A stretch of 64,000 bases of DNA from Desulfarculales bacterium UBA702. Lineage in GTDB: Bacteria; Desulfobacterota; Syntrophobacteria; Syntrophobacterales; Syntrophobacteraceae. The position numbers were made by a program, and so were the translations under genes. This document shows, piece after piece, positions 9,506 through 17,431 of this stretch. The stretch is taken from NCBI GenBank assembly GCA_002298165.1, contig DBMI01000095.1, positions 1-64,000 of the forward strand, in the 5' to 3' direction. Numbering within the stretch: position 1 is the stretch's first letter; each line of letters starts with the position of its first letter. The notes beneath the pieces are model-generated. The model was not told the DNA's origin and ran no database searches. It was given only the letters and a program-made list of their open reading frames with translations.

Positions 9506-9581
9506 GGCGAGGTAGCTCAGTCGGTAGAGCAGTGGACTGAAAATCCTCGTGTCCTCAGTTCGATTCTGAGCCTCGCCACCA
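9506..9581 (+). tRNA. tRNA-Phe (GAA)
   Basis: A 76-base cloverleaf. The acceptor stem GGCGAGG pairs with CCTCGCC, the D stem is GCTC/GAGC, the anticodon loop is CTGAAAA (anticodon GAA), and the T arm is CTCAG-TTCGATT-CTGAG. Discriminator A and the CCA end are encoded. The anticodon stem GTGGA/TCCTC has one T-T mismatch at positions 28-42, unlike the fully paired stem of most bacterial tRNA-Phe. Confidence 0.97.
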
Positions 9582-9590
9582 GAAATTCCG

Positions 9591-9631
9591 GGCACTTGGC
9601 GAAGACCTCGCTAGGTGCCTTTCTTTTTTTT
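9591..9631 (+). terminator. Rho-independent terminator of tRNA-Phe
   Basis: A 12-bp stem (GGCACTTGGCGA with TCGCTAGGTGCC, two G-T pairs), loop AGACC, followed at once by a T-rich run of about 12 bases interrupted by one C. It ends the tRNA transcript ten bases past the CCA. Confidence 0.9.
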
Positions 9632-9742
9632 GGAATTTTCCGATTTTGGGCAACTAATGGACAACTTTTGGAAAATTGTCCCAATTCAGCTGATAATATT
9701 CGGATTCAGAGCGTATGCTCTTTCTTCGTCATCGGGTGGGTC

Positions 9743-10600
9743 ATGAATGTCACGAAAAATCAGCATTTTGTACCGGAATTCTATTTAAGGTCGTGGAATG
9801 TGCCTGGGAGAGAAGCAGTATTTTTGTATGATCTAGAAAATGAATCCTTTAGCACGCCCAACCCGTCCTCCACTTTAGTGCGGCGATACTACTATGAACA
9901 CGATAGACAGAATCCCGATAATTGGCTCGAAAATATTTTAAATGAGATGGAAGATCGTGTGGCGCCGATTCTTAAGCGAATCAACGAAGTGTTACAACAC
10001 TGTAATTTGAAGAAGGGGCAGCTCGAACGGGAACTGGGGGCCATTCTGAACCTGGATAACCAGCGTGTGCTGAAAGAATTTGCGGCGTACCAGTACCTCA
10101 GAATTCCGGGTGCTATCGAGCAAAAAGCATACGAACTTGCCCCAGCTGGTATCCCTGTGGATGTTCTCGAAGAGAAACTCAAACCAGCAAACTTCGTCTC
10201 GACAGGCTATGATTACATAAGAGATGGAATCTTTCAAAAATTGGGCATGCTTGCCTGTTACACGCTTGATTATGACTTACTAACCTCTGACTGGCCTTGC
10301 TTCGACTTTAAGGATTCCAAGGATGCTCCACATTTGGGCGAAGAGTTGGGGAGGTCCAAAGAGGTTTTTCTTATGTTTCCACTCATTCCCAAAATGCTAT
10401 TGCTGCTATTTCCAAAAGTTGCCTTCCCTAGGTCCGAAACAATGAACAAAGTGGCTCTCAGTCGAATGACTCCGGGGCAAGCCCGAAATACCAATACCTT
10501 GATTATTCAACAGGCAAATCGATGGATCATATACAATAAAAAAGAGGATTTTATCTTCAAGGTTGCACGTAAGAGAAAGCGGGGAAGGGAAAACCGATGA
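9743..10600 (+). CDS. DUF4238 family protein
   Basis: A 285-residue soluble protein. The start KNQHFVPEFYLRSWN is the hallmark of DUF4238 proteins (a QHxVPxFYL motif followed by an aromatic residue), a family without a settled role that is often seen in accessory regions. The ATG at 9743 is preceded by GGGTGGG. The frame stays open upstream through the tRNA and terminator, but that part cannot be coding. The gene has a lower GC content and a different codon flavour from the topA cluster, and it sits directly behind a tRNA gene, so acquisition by integration at the tRNA is plausible though no integrase or repeated attachment site was found. Other conserved spots are PDNWLEN and TSDWPCFDF. Confidence 0.8.
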   Translation: MNVTKNQHFVPEFYLRSWNVPGREAVFLYDLENESFSTPNPSSTLVRRYYYEHDRQNPDNWLENILNEMEDRVAPILKRINEVLQHCNLKKGQLERELGAILNLDNQRVLKEFAAYQYLRIPGAIEQKAYELAPAGIPVDVLEEKLKPANFVSTGYDYIRDGIFQKLGMLACYTLDYDLLTSDWPCFDFKDSKDAPHLGEELGRSKEVFLMFPLIPKMLLLLFPKVAFPRSETMNKVALSRMTPGQARNTNTLIIQQANRWIIYNKKEDFIFKVARKRKRGRENR

Positions 10601-11203
10601 TGTTTGCCTCCCCGCACTCATCCCCCGTTGAAATTCACGACGGATTTAGGAAAGCGTTTGCCGCCGAAAGTTTTTTGGCGGCTGCGCCCCCTACCCCCGG
10701 TATGTGTTCCAATTTTGCTTTTGTGAACTGAGCGGAGGGTAGCGATTAGGTTTGACCGGAATCTATAGTGTCTCCAATGTTCGTGGGCAGTTGGGGGAGC
10801 GGCTGTATCGGAGACAGCGACTATTTCACTATTTACGGATGTTCAAATGCATGTCGGTTGAATTGAATTTGGCACGCCAGCGTACAGCAAAATACCCCTT
10901 TTTAAGAAATCGATGAGATCGATACGCTCTTTCTTGAAATCCTCATTTTACTAAATACTGAACTAAGCCATTTACTAAATACTGAACTAAGCCATGCAGG
11001 AAAACTATGCTCTGGTGGCCCGTTATGGCTAATAGCAGGGTGGCCGTGAAGTAATACAGTGCCTACTTTCAGGTCATAGTTCTCTTTTATCAAGCGCCAT
11101 CTGGAAGAGCAATTTTGAAAGCCGCATAACGTTGGGCGCTTTGCCTGGCAATGTCGATGCTTTTTCATAGCTGATAATGAGCACAACCAAAGAGGGTTCG
11201 TTC
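10601..11203. other. accessory intergenic stretch without a convincing gene
   Basis: About 600 bases with no reading frame that looks real. It contains a hairpin at 10660-10682 (GCCGCC core), a widely spaced inverted pair TGTCTCC/GGAGACA at 10769-10775 and 10810-10816, and a 24-bp tandem repeat. It looks like debris of mobile or lost genes between the DUF4238 gene and the SDR gene. Confidence 0.5.
10947..10994. repeat. perfect 24-bp tandem duplication
   Basis: Two identical head-to-tail copies (10947-10970 and 10971-10994) starting TTTACTAAATACTGAAC. The unit is a multiple of three, so it would keep a frame, but neither strand here holds a convincing gene. It probably arose by recent slippage. 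Confidence 0.9.
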
Positions 11204-11964
11204 ATGAACTTGTCCTTTGACCACAAAGTAGCACTTGTCACCGGGGCGGGCTCAGGCATAGGGCTGGTTACCGCGAAAGCCTTTGCGGACGGTGGCGCAT
11301 CGGTGGCGCTGGTGGACGCCAACGAGAATGCAATCCGTGCTGCCACCGAAGAGCTGGTCTCCGCCGGTCATAAGGCTCTTGCCGTCCGCTGTGATGTAGC
11401 TGACGAAGCTCAGGTGCCTGCCATGGTTGAGCAAACCATCTCCACTTTCGGCCGTCTGGATGCCGCATTCAACAACGCCGGTGTAATGAGTCCGGCAGTT
11501 GAAACGGCTGATGCCGACGGTGAAGATTATGACAGATTAATCTCAATCAATCTCCGCGGCGTCTGGAACTGCATGAAATATGGGCTGCGCCGAATGCGCA
11601 TGCAAGAAAGCGGTGTCATCGTCAACTGCTCTTCGATGGCGGCCTTATCGGTATCCTGGGTCGAGCGATCTACCATGCATCCAAGCACGGTGTGATCGGG
11701 CTGACGAAGAGCGCTGCGCTAGAATATGCCTCCAAGGGCATCCGCATTAATGCGGTGTGCCCCGGCACAATTGGAACACCGATGGTTTCGGAAATGCTCT
11801 CAAAGGAACCGGAGGCCATGAAAGAAATTTTGAGGGATCAGCCGATAGGACGACTTGGGCGCCCGGAGGAGATCGCCGCTGCAGTTCTTTGGTTGTGCAG
11901 CGCAGGTGCCAGCTTCGTGATAGGTCACGCACTTGTTGTCGACGGCGGCTACACCGCAAGGTGA
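11204..11964 (+). pseudogene. short-chain dehydrogenase/reductase, frameshifted
   Basis: An NAD(P)-dependent oxidoreductase of the classical SDR family, split by one missing base. The 5' part shows TGAGSGIG cofactor binding, CDVAD, NNAG and VNCSS. After TCTTCGAT near 11632-11640 the correct reading moves to another frame, where GGLIGILGRAIYHASKHG appears with the catalytic YxxxK, followed by NAVCPGTIGTPM and a normal C-terminal VVDGGYTAR. A one-base deletion explains everything. Without correction the first frame ends at 11695 and the rest is a separate frame from 11692. Start is ATG 11204, with AGAGGG upstream; an ATG at 11177 is less likely. It is 26 bases before the alcohol dehydrogenase. 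It could be a real null allele or an assembly error. Confidence 0.85.
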
Positions 11965-11990
11965 GGAAAAATCTGAAAGGAGATTAGGAC

Positions 11991-13007
11991 ATGCGAGTAG
12001 CTGTTCTCCATGCTCCGCGCGATATCCGTTTCGAGGAGCGCGATGCTCCCAGGATCATCAAACCAACCGATGCCATAATCAGAATCTCGGCCGCGTGTGT
12101 GTGCGGCTCCGACTTGTGGCCCTACCGCGGCATCCAGCCGATCACCGAGCCGACACCAATGGGCCATGAATATTGCGGGATTGTCGATGAGGTCGGCAGC
12201 TCAGTTTCTTCCATCAAGCCTGGCCAGTTCGTCATCGGTTCATTTTTCACCTCGGATAACACCTGCCCTACATGCCGGATAGGCTATCAGTCGTCCTGTC
12301 AGAATCGCGAACTTGTTGGCGGCGCGCAGGCCCCCTTCTTGCGCGTCCCGCTGGCGGATGGCACCCTGGTGGCAACCCCTGGGCTTCCATCTGAGGAGCT
12401 GATCCCGAACCTGCTTACGCTGTCCGACGTCATGGGCACCGGCTGGTTTGCCGCGGATGCAGCCAACGTAAAGCCGGGCAATACGGTCGTGGTCGTGGGT
12501 GACGGGGCAGTTGGGCTTCTCGGTGTGCTCTCGGCCAGGCAGATGGGGGCCGAGCGGATCATTGCCATGAGCCGACACGAGACGCGTCAAAAGCTAGCCC
12601 GGGAGTTCGGAGCAACCGATATAGTCACCGAGCGCGGCGAGGAGGGAGTGGACCGCATAAAGGAATTGACCAATGGGATCGGCGCCGATTCGGTGCTGGA
12701 GTGCGTCGGTACCCAGGAATCGATGATGCAGGCGATCCGTTCGACCCGTCCCGGCGGTTACGTTGGTTACGTAGGAGTGCCGCACGGGGTCGAGCTTAAC
12801 GGCGAGGAACTTTTCTTCGCCCATGTCCACCTCCACGGCGGTCCTGCTCCGGTGCGGCGCTACCTGCCCGGACTTATCGAGCTGGTTTGGAACGGGAAGA
12901 TCAGTCCCGGCAAAGTTTTCGACCTAATCCTGCCCCTCGACCAGGTGGCTGAGGGTTACCGAGCAATGGATGAGCGCCGCGCGATCAAGGCGCTGCTGCG
13001 CCCGTAA
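11991..13007 (+). CDS. zinc-dependent alcohol dehydrogenase, MDR family
   Basis: A medium-chain dehydrogenase of 338 residues. The catalytic zinc ligands are C38 (VCGSD), H59 and E60 (GHE). The nucleotide-binding turn is VVVGDGAVGLLG, followed by acid/arginine residues that do not decide NAD versus NADP. The structural-zinc loop is incomplete: C92, C95 and C103 are present at normal spacing but the first ligand position is D89. The ATG follows AAAGGAG. It lies 26 bases behind the SDR gene, so the two probably oxidised a common type of alcohol or ketone. The exact substrate is not evident. Confidence 0.92.
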   Translation: MRVAVLHAPRDIRFEERDAPRIIKPTDAIIRISAACVCGSDLWPYRGIQPITEPTPMGHEYCGIVDEVGSSVSSIKPGQFVIGSFFTSDNTCPTCRIGYQSSCQNRELVGGAQAPFLRVPLADGTLVATPGLPSEELIPNLLTLSDVMGTGWFAADAANVKPGNTVVVVGDGAVGLLGVLSARQMGAERIIAMSRHETRQKLAREFGATDIVTERGEEGVDRIKELTNGIGADSVLECVGTQESMMQAIRSTRPGGYVGYVGVPHGVELNGEELFFAHVHLHGGPAPVRRYLPGLIELVWNGKISPGKVFDLILPLDQVAEGYRAMDERRAIKALLRP

Positions 13008-13024
13008 CGCAGTAAGGAGGGAAA

Positions 13025-13131
13025 ATGAACTAAGCAGCACTGCTAATATCGATTCTCGTGCTGATATCGCTAAGCGCTTTTGCGGTCCCGGCTATAGCAG
13101 GCAAATTGATGGATCGAATCGGTGTCTGGCA
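13025..13131 (+). pseudogene. truncated membrane-protein remnant
   Basis: A textbook ribosome site AAGGAGG precedes an ATG at 13025, but the third codon is TAA. Read through, the frame gives a hydrophobic N-terminus (ALLISILVLISLSAFAVPA) ending at the neighbour's 3' end. It looks like the start of a third gene of the SDR-dehydrogenase operon, killed by a nonsense change and truncated where the convergent gene now ends. Family not recognised. Confidence 0.4.
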
Positions 13132-14769
13132 CTACCTGGTTAGTGGAATTGCAACTCCCTCGGAGCGCAACATTGCTTCAATCTTTTTCACCTCGCTGGG
13201 AAATTCGATTCTTCCGGTCTCTACGAAGCGAATGAAGCATTTACGTGCACCGGCCGAATCACCCATGCGCTTATTGAGGATTGCTAAGTTGTACCAGGCG
13301 CCGGCTCGTTCCGGTGCAACGGAAACCGCTTTTTCCAGATAGGCGCGTGCCTGATCGAGGTCTCCTCGAATCATGCAAAAACTTCCCATATCTCCAAGAC
13401 TCTCTACATGTTCGGGGTATATCGAAAGCGCATACTTCCAGTGGTAGCTCGCCTCATCCAACCGCCCCTTATCCTTCAGTGCGGAGCCTAAATTGTAATG
13501 GGACCTTACAGAATTAGGAGCAGCCTCGACTGCCGCTGAAAAAAGCTTTATCGGATCGCTCCACACTTGAGCATAGCTGAAGGACTTTAATCCAAGCACA
13601 AGGATTACGAGCCCGATCACGGCGTACCCGGCGCGAGGCGAGGGGACACGAAGAAGAGTAGAAAAAGCGAAGCCGGCTATCAAACAAAACCCTATGCTCG
13701 GCACGTACAATAATCGTTCACCAAATATCGTTCCAATAGGAAAAATGATGTTCGAAGCCGGCAGCAAAGCCAGGCAATACCAGGCAGCAGCGGCTGGCAA
13801 AATGAAAGCGATATTGCGAAGTCTCACCACCGAAAAAATAACGGCAGCAAGCACGACGCAACTTAGTATAGGTTGGAACTCAAAGGCGCTCTTGACGACG
13901 GGAATTGCGGAATAGGAGTAATCAGCTGAAAGGTTTACCGGCATCAAAAGAAGGAGGAATCCTTTCACGATGACCGTTATAGCTGTGAGTATCCGCAGAT
14001 AAGATGCAGATAGCGCAGCAGGATTGTCAATGAAAGGCAGGGCTGTGACCGCGGGTCCGACAGCATTGCTCCTCATGACAAGGAAAAGAGAGAGTGCGAA
14101 CAGGTACATCAGGTAGGCCGGGAGTGCGCGGCGCCGCAATAATTCTCTGAGATTATCCTTGAACCCGGGTTTGCCAAGCAGGTCGGAGACGAGCACCAAC
14201 CCCAATCCGGTAACGCCGATTTCCTTGGAGAACATCGCGGCCAAATATGCTAGAGCAGGTAGAATGAACGCCCAGCCACCCCGTTTCATTGCCCGGCAGT
14301 GCAGCAGCACCATGGCCAGCAGGAAAAAAGCTGCTAGAAGATCGCTCCTCCCGGTTACATTTGCCACCGCTTCAACATGTATCGGATGAACGGCAAATAT
14401 CAGGCCCGCAAAACCTGCGGCAATAACGGGCATCCCCCAGGTTAGCGCCAGAAGAAAGACTCCGACCGACACTGCTCCATGTATCAATATGTTGAAAGCA
14501 TGATAACTCCAGGCATGGAGACCCGTTAGTGCATAATTGACAGCAAGGGTGAAGACCACAAGCGGGCGATAAAGAGTATTAGGCTGACCCGCTCCCGCCC
14601 AGTAACTGTTCGAAAACATCTCTTTGACCATGGATATAGAGCGTATGTGCGTATTTTCGACCACCGTAACTCTATCATCAAAGATAAACCCGAAACCAAC
14701 CGTCGATGTGTAGACAACCACGGCAGCAAGGAAGATAGCGGCAGCCCATGTCCGCGAAACAGAAAACAT
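13132..14769 (-). CDS. membrane TPR protein with TMTC-like glycosyltransferase region
   Basis: A 545-residue polytopic membrane protein with C-terminal tetratricopeptide repeats. The N-terminal half resembles bacterial relatives of eukaryotic TMTC O-mannosyltransferases: an early acidic loop FGFIFDDRVTVVENTHIR, the block HPIHVEAVANVTGRSDLL, and about ten hydrophobic segments. The TPR part, from about residue 430, has APNSVRSHYNLGSALKDKGR and APERAGAWYNLAILNKRMGD units. I chose the ATG at 14767-14769 because GGAGGA stands eight bases upstream; an in-frame start at 14973 adds 68 residues lacking such a site. GT-C enzymes use lipid-linked sugars, so a role in protein or surface glycosylation is possible, but this is inference. 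It diverges from tetR. Confidence 0.82.
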   Translation of the reverse strand: MFSVSRTWAAAIFLAAVVVYTSTVGFGFIFDDRVTVVENTHIRSISMVKEMFSNSYWAGAGQPNTLYRPLVVFTLAVNYALTGLHAWSYHAFNILIHGAVSVGVFLLALTWGMPVIAAGFAGLIFAVHPIHVEAVANVTGRSDLLAAFFLLAMVLLHCRAMKRGGWAFILPALAYLAAMFSKEIGVTGLGLVLVSDLLGKPGFKDNLRELLRRRALPAYLMYLFALSLFLVMRSNAVGPAVTALPFIDNPAALSASYLRILTAITVIVKGFLLLLMPVNLSADYSYSAIPVVKSAFEFQPILSCVVLAAVIFSVVRLRNIAFILPAAAAWYCLALLPASNIIFPIGTIFGERLLYVPSIGFCLIAGFAFSTLLRVPSPRAGYAVIGLVILVLGLKSFSYAQVWSDPIKLFSAAVEAAPNSVRSHYNLGSALKDKGRLDEASYHWKYALSIYPEHVESLGDMGSFCMIRGDLDQARAYLEKAVSVAPERAGAWYNLAILNKRMGDSAGARKCFIRFVETGRIEFPSEVKKIEAMLRSEGVAIPLTR

Positions 14770-15031
14770 AATTGTGTCCTCCGCCTTAGTTATGCTGATA
14801 GGCCGGCTGATAAGCTGCCCGATAAAGTGACTGCCAAGCTGGATTATAATCTGGATGAGTAGGAATTTGCTTCCTAATCGCGTATTGATAACAGGTGGTT
14901 TGGGTGCTGTCAAGGCGACGGTGCCTGGACTCATGAGAGTACAGGATTTGTCGGTGCGACTGTCGTCGGTCAACTTCGGTGGCAGCTTTCAGTACCTCTA
15001 AATATGAAATCGGAACCGCTCATCATTGATA

Positions 15032-15079
15032 TTGACAAGCTGCGGACAGCAAATGTATTTACTGATCGATCAGTAAATA
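15032..15079 (+). promoter_or_regulatory. tetR promoter overlapped by a perfect 24-bp palindromic operator
   Basis: A -35 TTGACA (15032-15037), an 18-base spacer and a -10 TATTTA (15056-15061). Exactly from 15056 to 15079 lies a perfect palindrome whose core is ACTGATCGATCAGT. It covers the -10 and the expected start point, and the tetR ATG begins 12 bases beyond it. This is the geometry of an autorepressing TetR operator. No second copy was found in front of the efflux genes. Confidence 0.85.
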
Positions 15080-15090
15080 GGGGAATTATT

Positions 15091-15711
15091 ATGGCAATCA
15101 AAAAAATGCACGGCCGGGATTCCGAGGCCACACAATGCGCCATACTGGATTCTGCTCAGCGTCTTTTTGCAAAGAAAGGCTTCGCCGGTACGTCGTTGAG
15201 GGAGATTTCCTCCGCCTCCGGAATTTCACAACCGCTTATCCATTATCATTTCGGGAGCAAAGAAGGCCTGTACACAGCGGTTAAGGAACGCCTGATTAAA
15301 GTGGGGCTGCGTTCGGTTGTGCCCACACCTGACGGACCACTGGATCCACCGCTTAGCCTTTCCGGGCTGGTTCGAACCGCTTACAACTACGTATCAGATA
15401 ACGAAGACCTGATGAGACTGATTGCCTGGGCACACCTTGAGAGGGAAGGCACTGACTGGCCGGGCGAACAGGAGTTTACCCGCATTCTGGCTGAGTGCAT
15501 CCAGCAGCATTTATGCAACGCAGCTTCGGACAAAAAGCTCGACTCATTCATAGCGGCCATCATGATTGAAGCGTTGATTATTTTCTGGGGCCAGAATCGC
15601 GATTACTATTCCGGTTTGTTCGAGGAACATCCGGCACAGATCACTGACCGTTTCCTCGATCACATTGACCATCTCTTCCTTTCGGAGACCAAGGAAAAGG
15701 GAAAGGGATGA
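15091..15711 (+). CDS. TetR/AcrR family transcriptional regulator
   Basis: A 206-residue repressor. The helix-turn-helix is at about 15-60 (ILDSAQRLFAKKGFAGTSLREISSASGISQPLIHYHFGSKEGLY), a very typical TetR_N sequence. The C-terminal two-thirds is the ligand-binding and dimerisation domain and ends with an acidic-basic tail. Start is ATG 15091 after AGGGGA; an upstream ATG at 15004 would put the operator inside the coding region and is rejected. It very likely binds the palindrome at 15056-15079 and controls itself and probably the RND pump that follows in the same direction. The inducer is unknown. Confidence 0.93.
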   Translation: MAIKKMHGRDSEATQCAILDSAQRLFAKKGFAGTSLREISSASGISQPLIHYHFGSKEGLYTAVKERLIKVGLRSVVPTPDGPLDPPLSLSGLVRTAYNYVSDNEDLMRLIAWAHLEREGTDWPGEQEFTRILAECIQQHLCNAASDKKLDSFIAAIMIEALIIFWGQNRDYYSGLFEEHPAQITDRFLDHIDHLFLSETKEKGKG

Positions 15712-15738
15712 AAGAATCCTTTCAAAGTTTATGTCTCC

Positions 15739-15774
15739 AAGCTCAGCACATAAGGGCACCTAAGCTGAGTTTTT
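15739..15774 (+). terminator. probable terminator after tetR
   Basis: Inverted repeat AAGCTCAGC/GCTGAGTTT with one G-T pair and a 16-base loop, ending in TTTTT. It could end or attenuate the tetR transcript before the efflux genes, so the pump may be partly read through or have its own promoter. Confidence 0.6.
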
Positions 15775-15872
15775 AAAATACCAAGGCGGCTTGTGAACCG
15801 CATTAACCGGAAGCTTGTCGTCTTTGGAATCGGCAGACTCACACTCTCTAATGTACTCAGGAGTATACTTTA

Positions 15873-17360
15873 GTGGAGAGCCCAAACTGGTATTTGAAAT
15901 ATCCACTGGTAATTTTTTCATTGATCGCAATCGCTGGATGCGCAGTGGGTCCCAATTTTCATACACCTCCCGCTCCCGGTGTAAAGACATACACCGAAAC
16001 TCCGATGCCTGCCGAAACGACATCCGCATCCGGCAATGGGGGGGAGAAACAGAGTTTCGTAGATGGTGAGAAAATACCCGAGCAGTGGTGGACTCTATTT
16101 CATTCGGAAGCGCTGGATCAACTGATCCGTCGTGCTCTTGCCGATAGTCCGACGTTGGCGGCAGCGGAAGCCGCCCTTCTCCAGGCCCGGGAAAATTTGA
16201 GCGCAAGGGCCGGCACGGTTATCTACCCGAGCGTGGATGCAAACTTCTCGGCAACGCGGCAAAGGGTTACAGGCGCTTCGAGCGGGCTCTCGGACGGTGT
16301 CGCCAGCACTTTCAGCCTTTTCAATGCTTCGGTGAACGTCTCATACACACTCGATATTTTCGGTGGGGGGAGGCGCGAGCTTGAAGCATTGCGCGCCAAC
16401 GTGGATTATCAGCGCTTCCTGCTTGATGGAGCTCATCTCACTCTCACCTCCAACATCGTCACCGCCGCGATAAAAGAGGCCTCCCTGCGCGACAGGATTC
16501 GAGTTTATGACGAGATCGTGGCGTCACAAACAAAACAGCTTGAGATGGTGGAGCATCAGGCACTCATCGGCGGGGCATCACAGTCGGATGTCCTGGCCCA
16601 GCAGGCACTAGTGGCGCAGACCAGGGCGATCCTGCCGCCACTCGAAAGCGAACTGGCCAGAAATCGTCACCTGCTGGCTGTCTTGACTGCGCAATTTCCC
16701 GGAAACGCTGTACTTCCTGAATTCCGGATGGAAGAATTCGAACTTCCCCGGGAGCTGCCTGTAAGCCTTCCTTCTGCGCTGGTACGCAATCGCCCGGACA
16801 TCCGCGCCGCGGAGGAATTGCTGCACGCGGCAAGCGCCAACGTCGGGGTTGCCACCGCAAACCTTTACCCGCAGATCACGCTCACCGCCGCCGCGGGATC
16901 GAACGCTATTCGGATCGAAGATCTCTTTTCGCCCGGCACATCCCTGTGGACTATAGGAACCGGCCTCCTGCAGCCAATCTTTCATGGCGGTGAGCTTACT
17001 GCCAAGCGCCGCGCCGCTGTCGCTGCGTACGAACAAGCCTTGGCACAATATCAAGAAACCGTACTCAAGGCGTTTCAGGATGTTGCTGACGTCCTTCGGG
17101 CCCTGGAAGCCGATGCACGGACTTTGCGCGCACAGGCCGAAGCCGAGGGGATTGCCCGTGAATCGCTCCGTCTGACTGAAAAGCAGTTCCAGTTCGGCGC
17201 AACCAGCTACCTGTCCCTTTTAAACGCACAGCGTCAGCATAATCTGGCACTTATCGCTCTGGTGCAGGCCAAATCCAATCGATTTGCGGATACTGCTGCG
17301 CTATTTCAGGCGCTTGGCGGAGGCTGGTGGGACGGAAAGGAAAACGAAATTAAACAGTGA
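15873..17360 (+). CDS. RND efflux outer-membrane factor lipoprotein (NodT/OprM family)
   Basis: The outer-membrane channel of a tripartite drug pump, 495 residues. The N-terminus is a lipoprotein signal with lipobox IAGC (C22 or so), followed by AVGPNFHTPPAP, typical of OprM-like proteins. Two repeated OEP halves are visible, with coiled-coil blocks such as ALLQARENLSARAG and the second-half LVRNRPDIRAAEELLHAASANVGVATANLYPQ split over residues 305-335. The start is GTG at 15873 with AGGAG nine bases upstream. It is first of three genes: factor, fusion protein, permease. Confidence 0.95.
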   Translation: MESPNWYLKYPLVIFSLIAIAGCAVGPNFHTPPAPGVKTYTETPMPAETTSASGNGGEKQSFVDGEKIPEQWWTLFHSEALDQLIRRALADSPTLAAAEAALLQARENLSARAGTVIYPSVDANFSATRQRVTGASSGLSDGVASTFSLFNASVNVSYTLDIFGGGRRELEALRANVDYQRFLLDGAHLTLTSNIVTAAIKEASLRDRIRVYDEIVASQTKQLEMVEHQALIGGASQSDVLAQQALVAQTRAILPPLESELARNRHLLAVLTAQFPGNAVLPEFRMEEFELPRELPVSLPSALVRNRPDIRAAEELLHAASANVGVATANLYPQITLTAAAGSNAIRIEDLFSPGTSLWTIGTGLLQPIFHGGELTAKRRAAVAAYEQALAQYQETVLKAFQDVADVLRALEADARTLRAQAEAEGIARESLRLTEKQFQFGATSYLSLLNAQRQHNLALIALVQAKSNRFADTAALFQALGGGWWDGKENEIKQ

Positions 17361-17431
17361 TTGGTGGATGCTAAGGCGTACACGCTTTGCGCATCACCAG
17401 AGGAGCTGATCTTTCAGGAGCAATAAATTAT

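Noticed and set aside
9452..9742. N-terminal extension of the DUF4238 frame
   Set aside because: It would translate through a tRNA gene and its terminator; the ATG at 9743 fits the family start.
10902..11186. 94-codon frame on the minus strand containing the tandem repeat
   Set aside because: No ribosome site, and the repeated SSVFSKWL sequence comes from the duplicated DNA only.
15004..15090. Upstream ATG extending the TetR protein by 29 residues
   Set aside because: It would place the promoter and operator inside the coding region and lacks a ribosome site.
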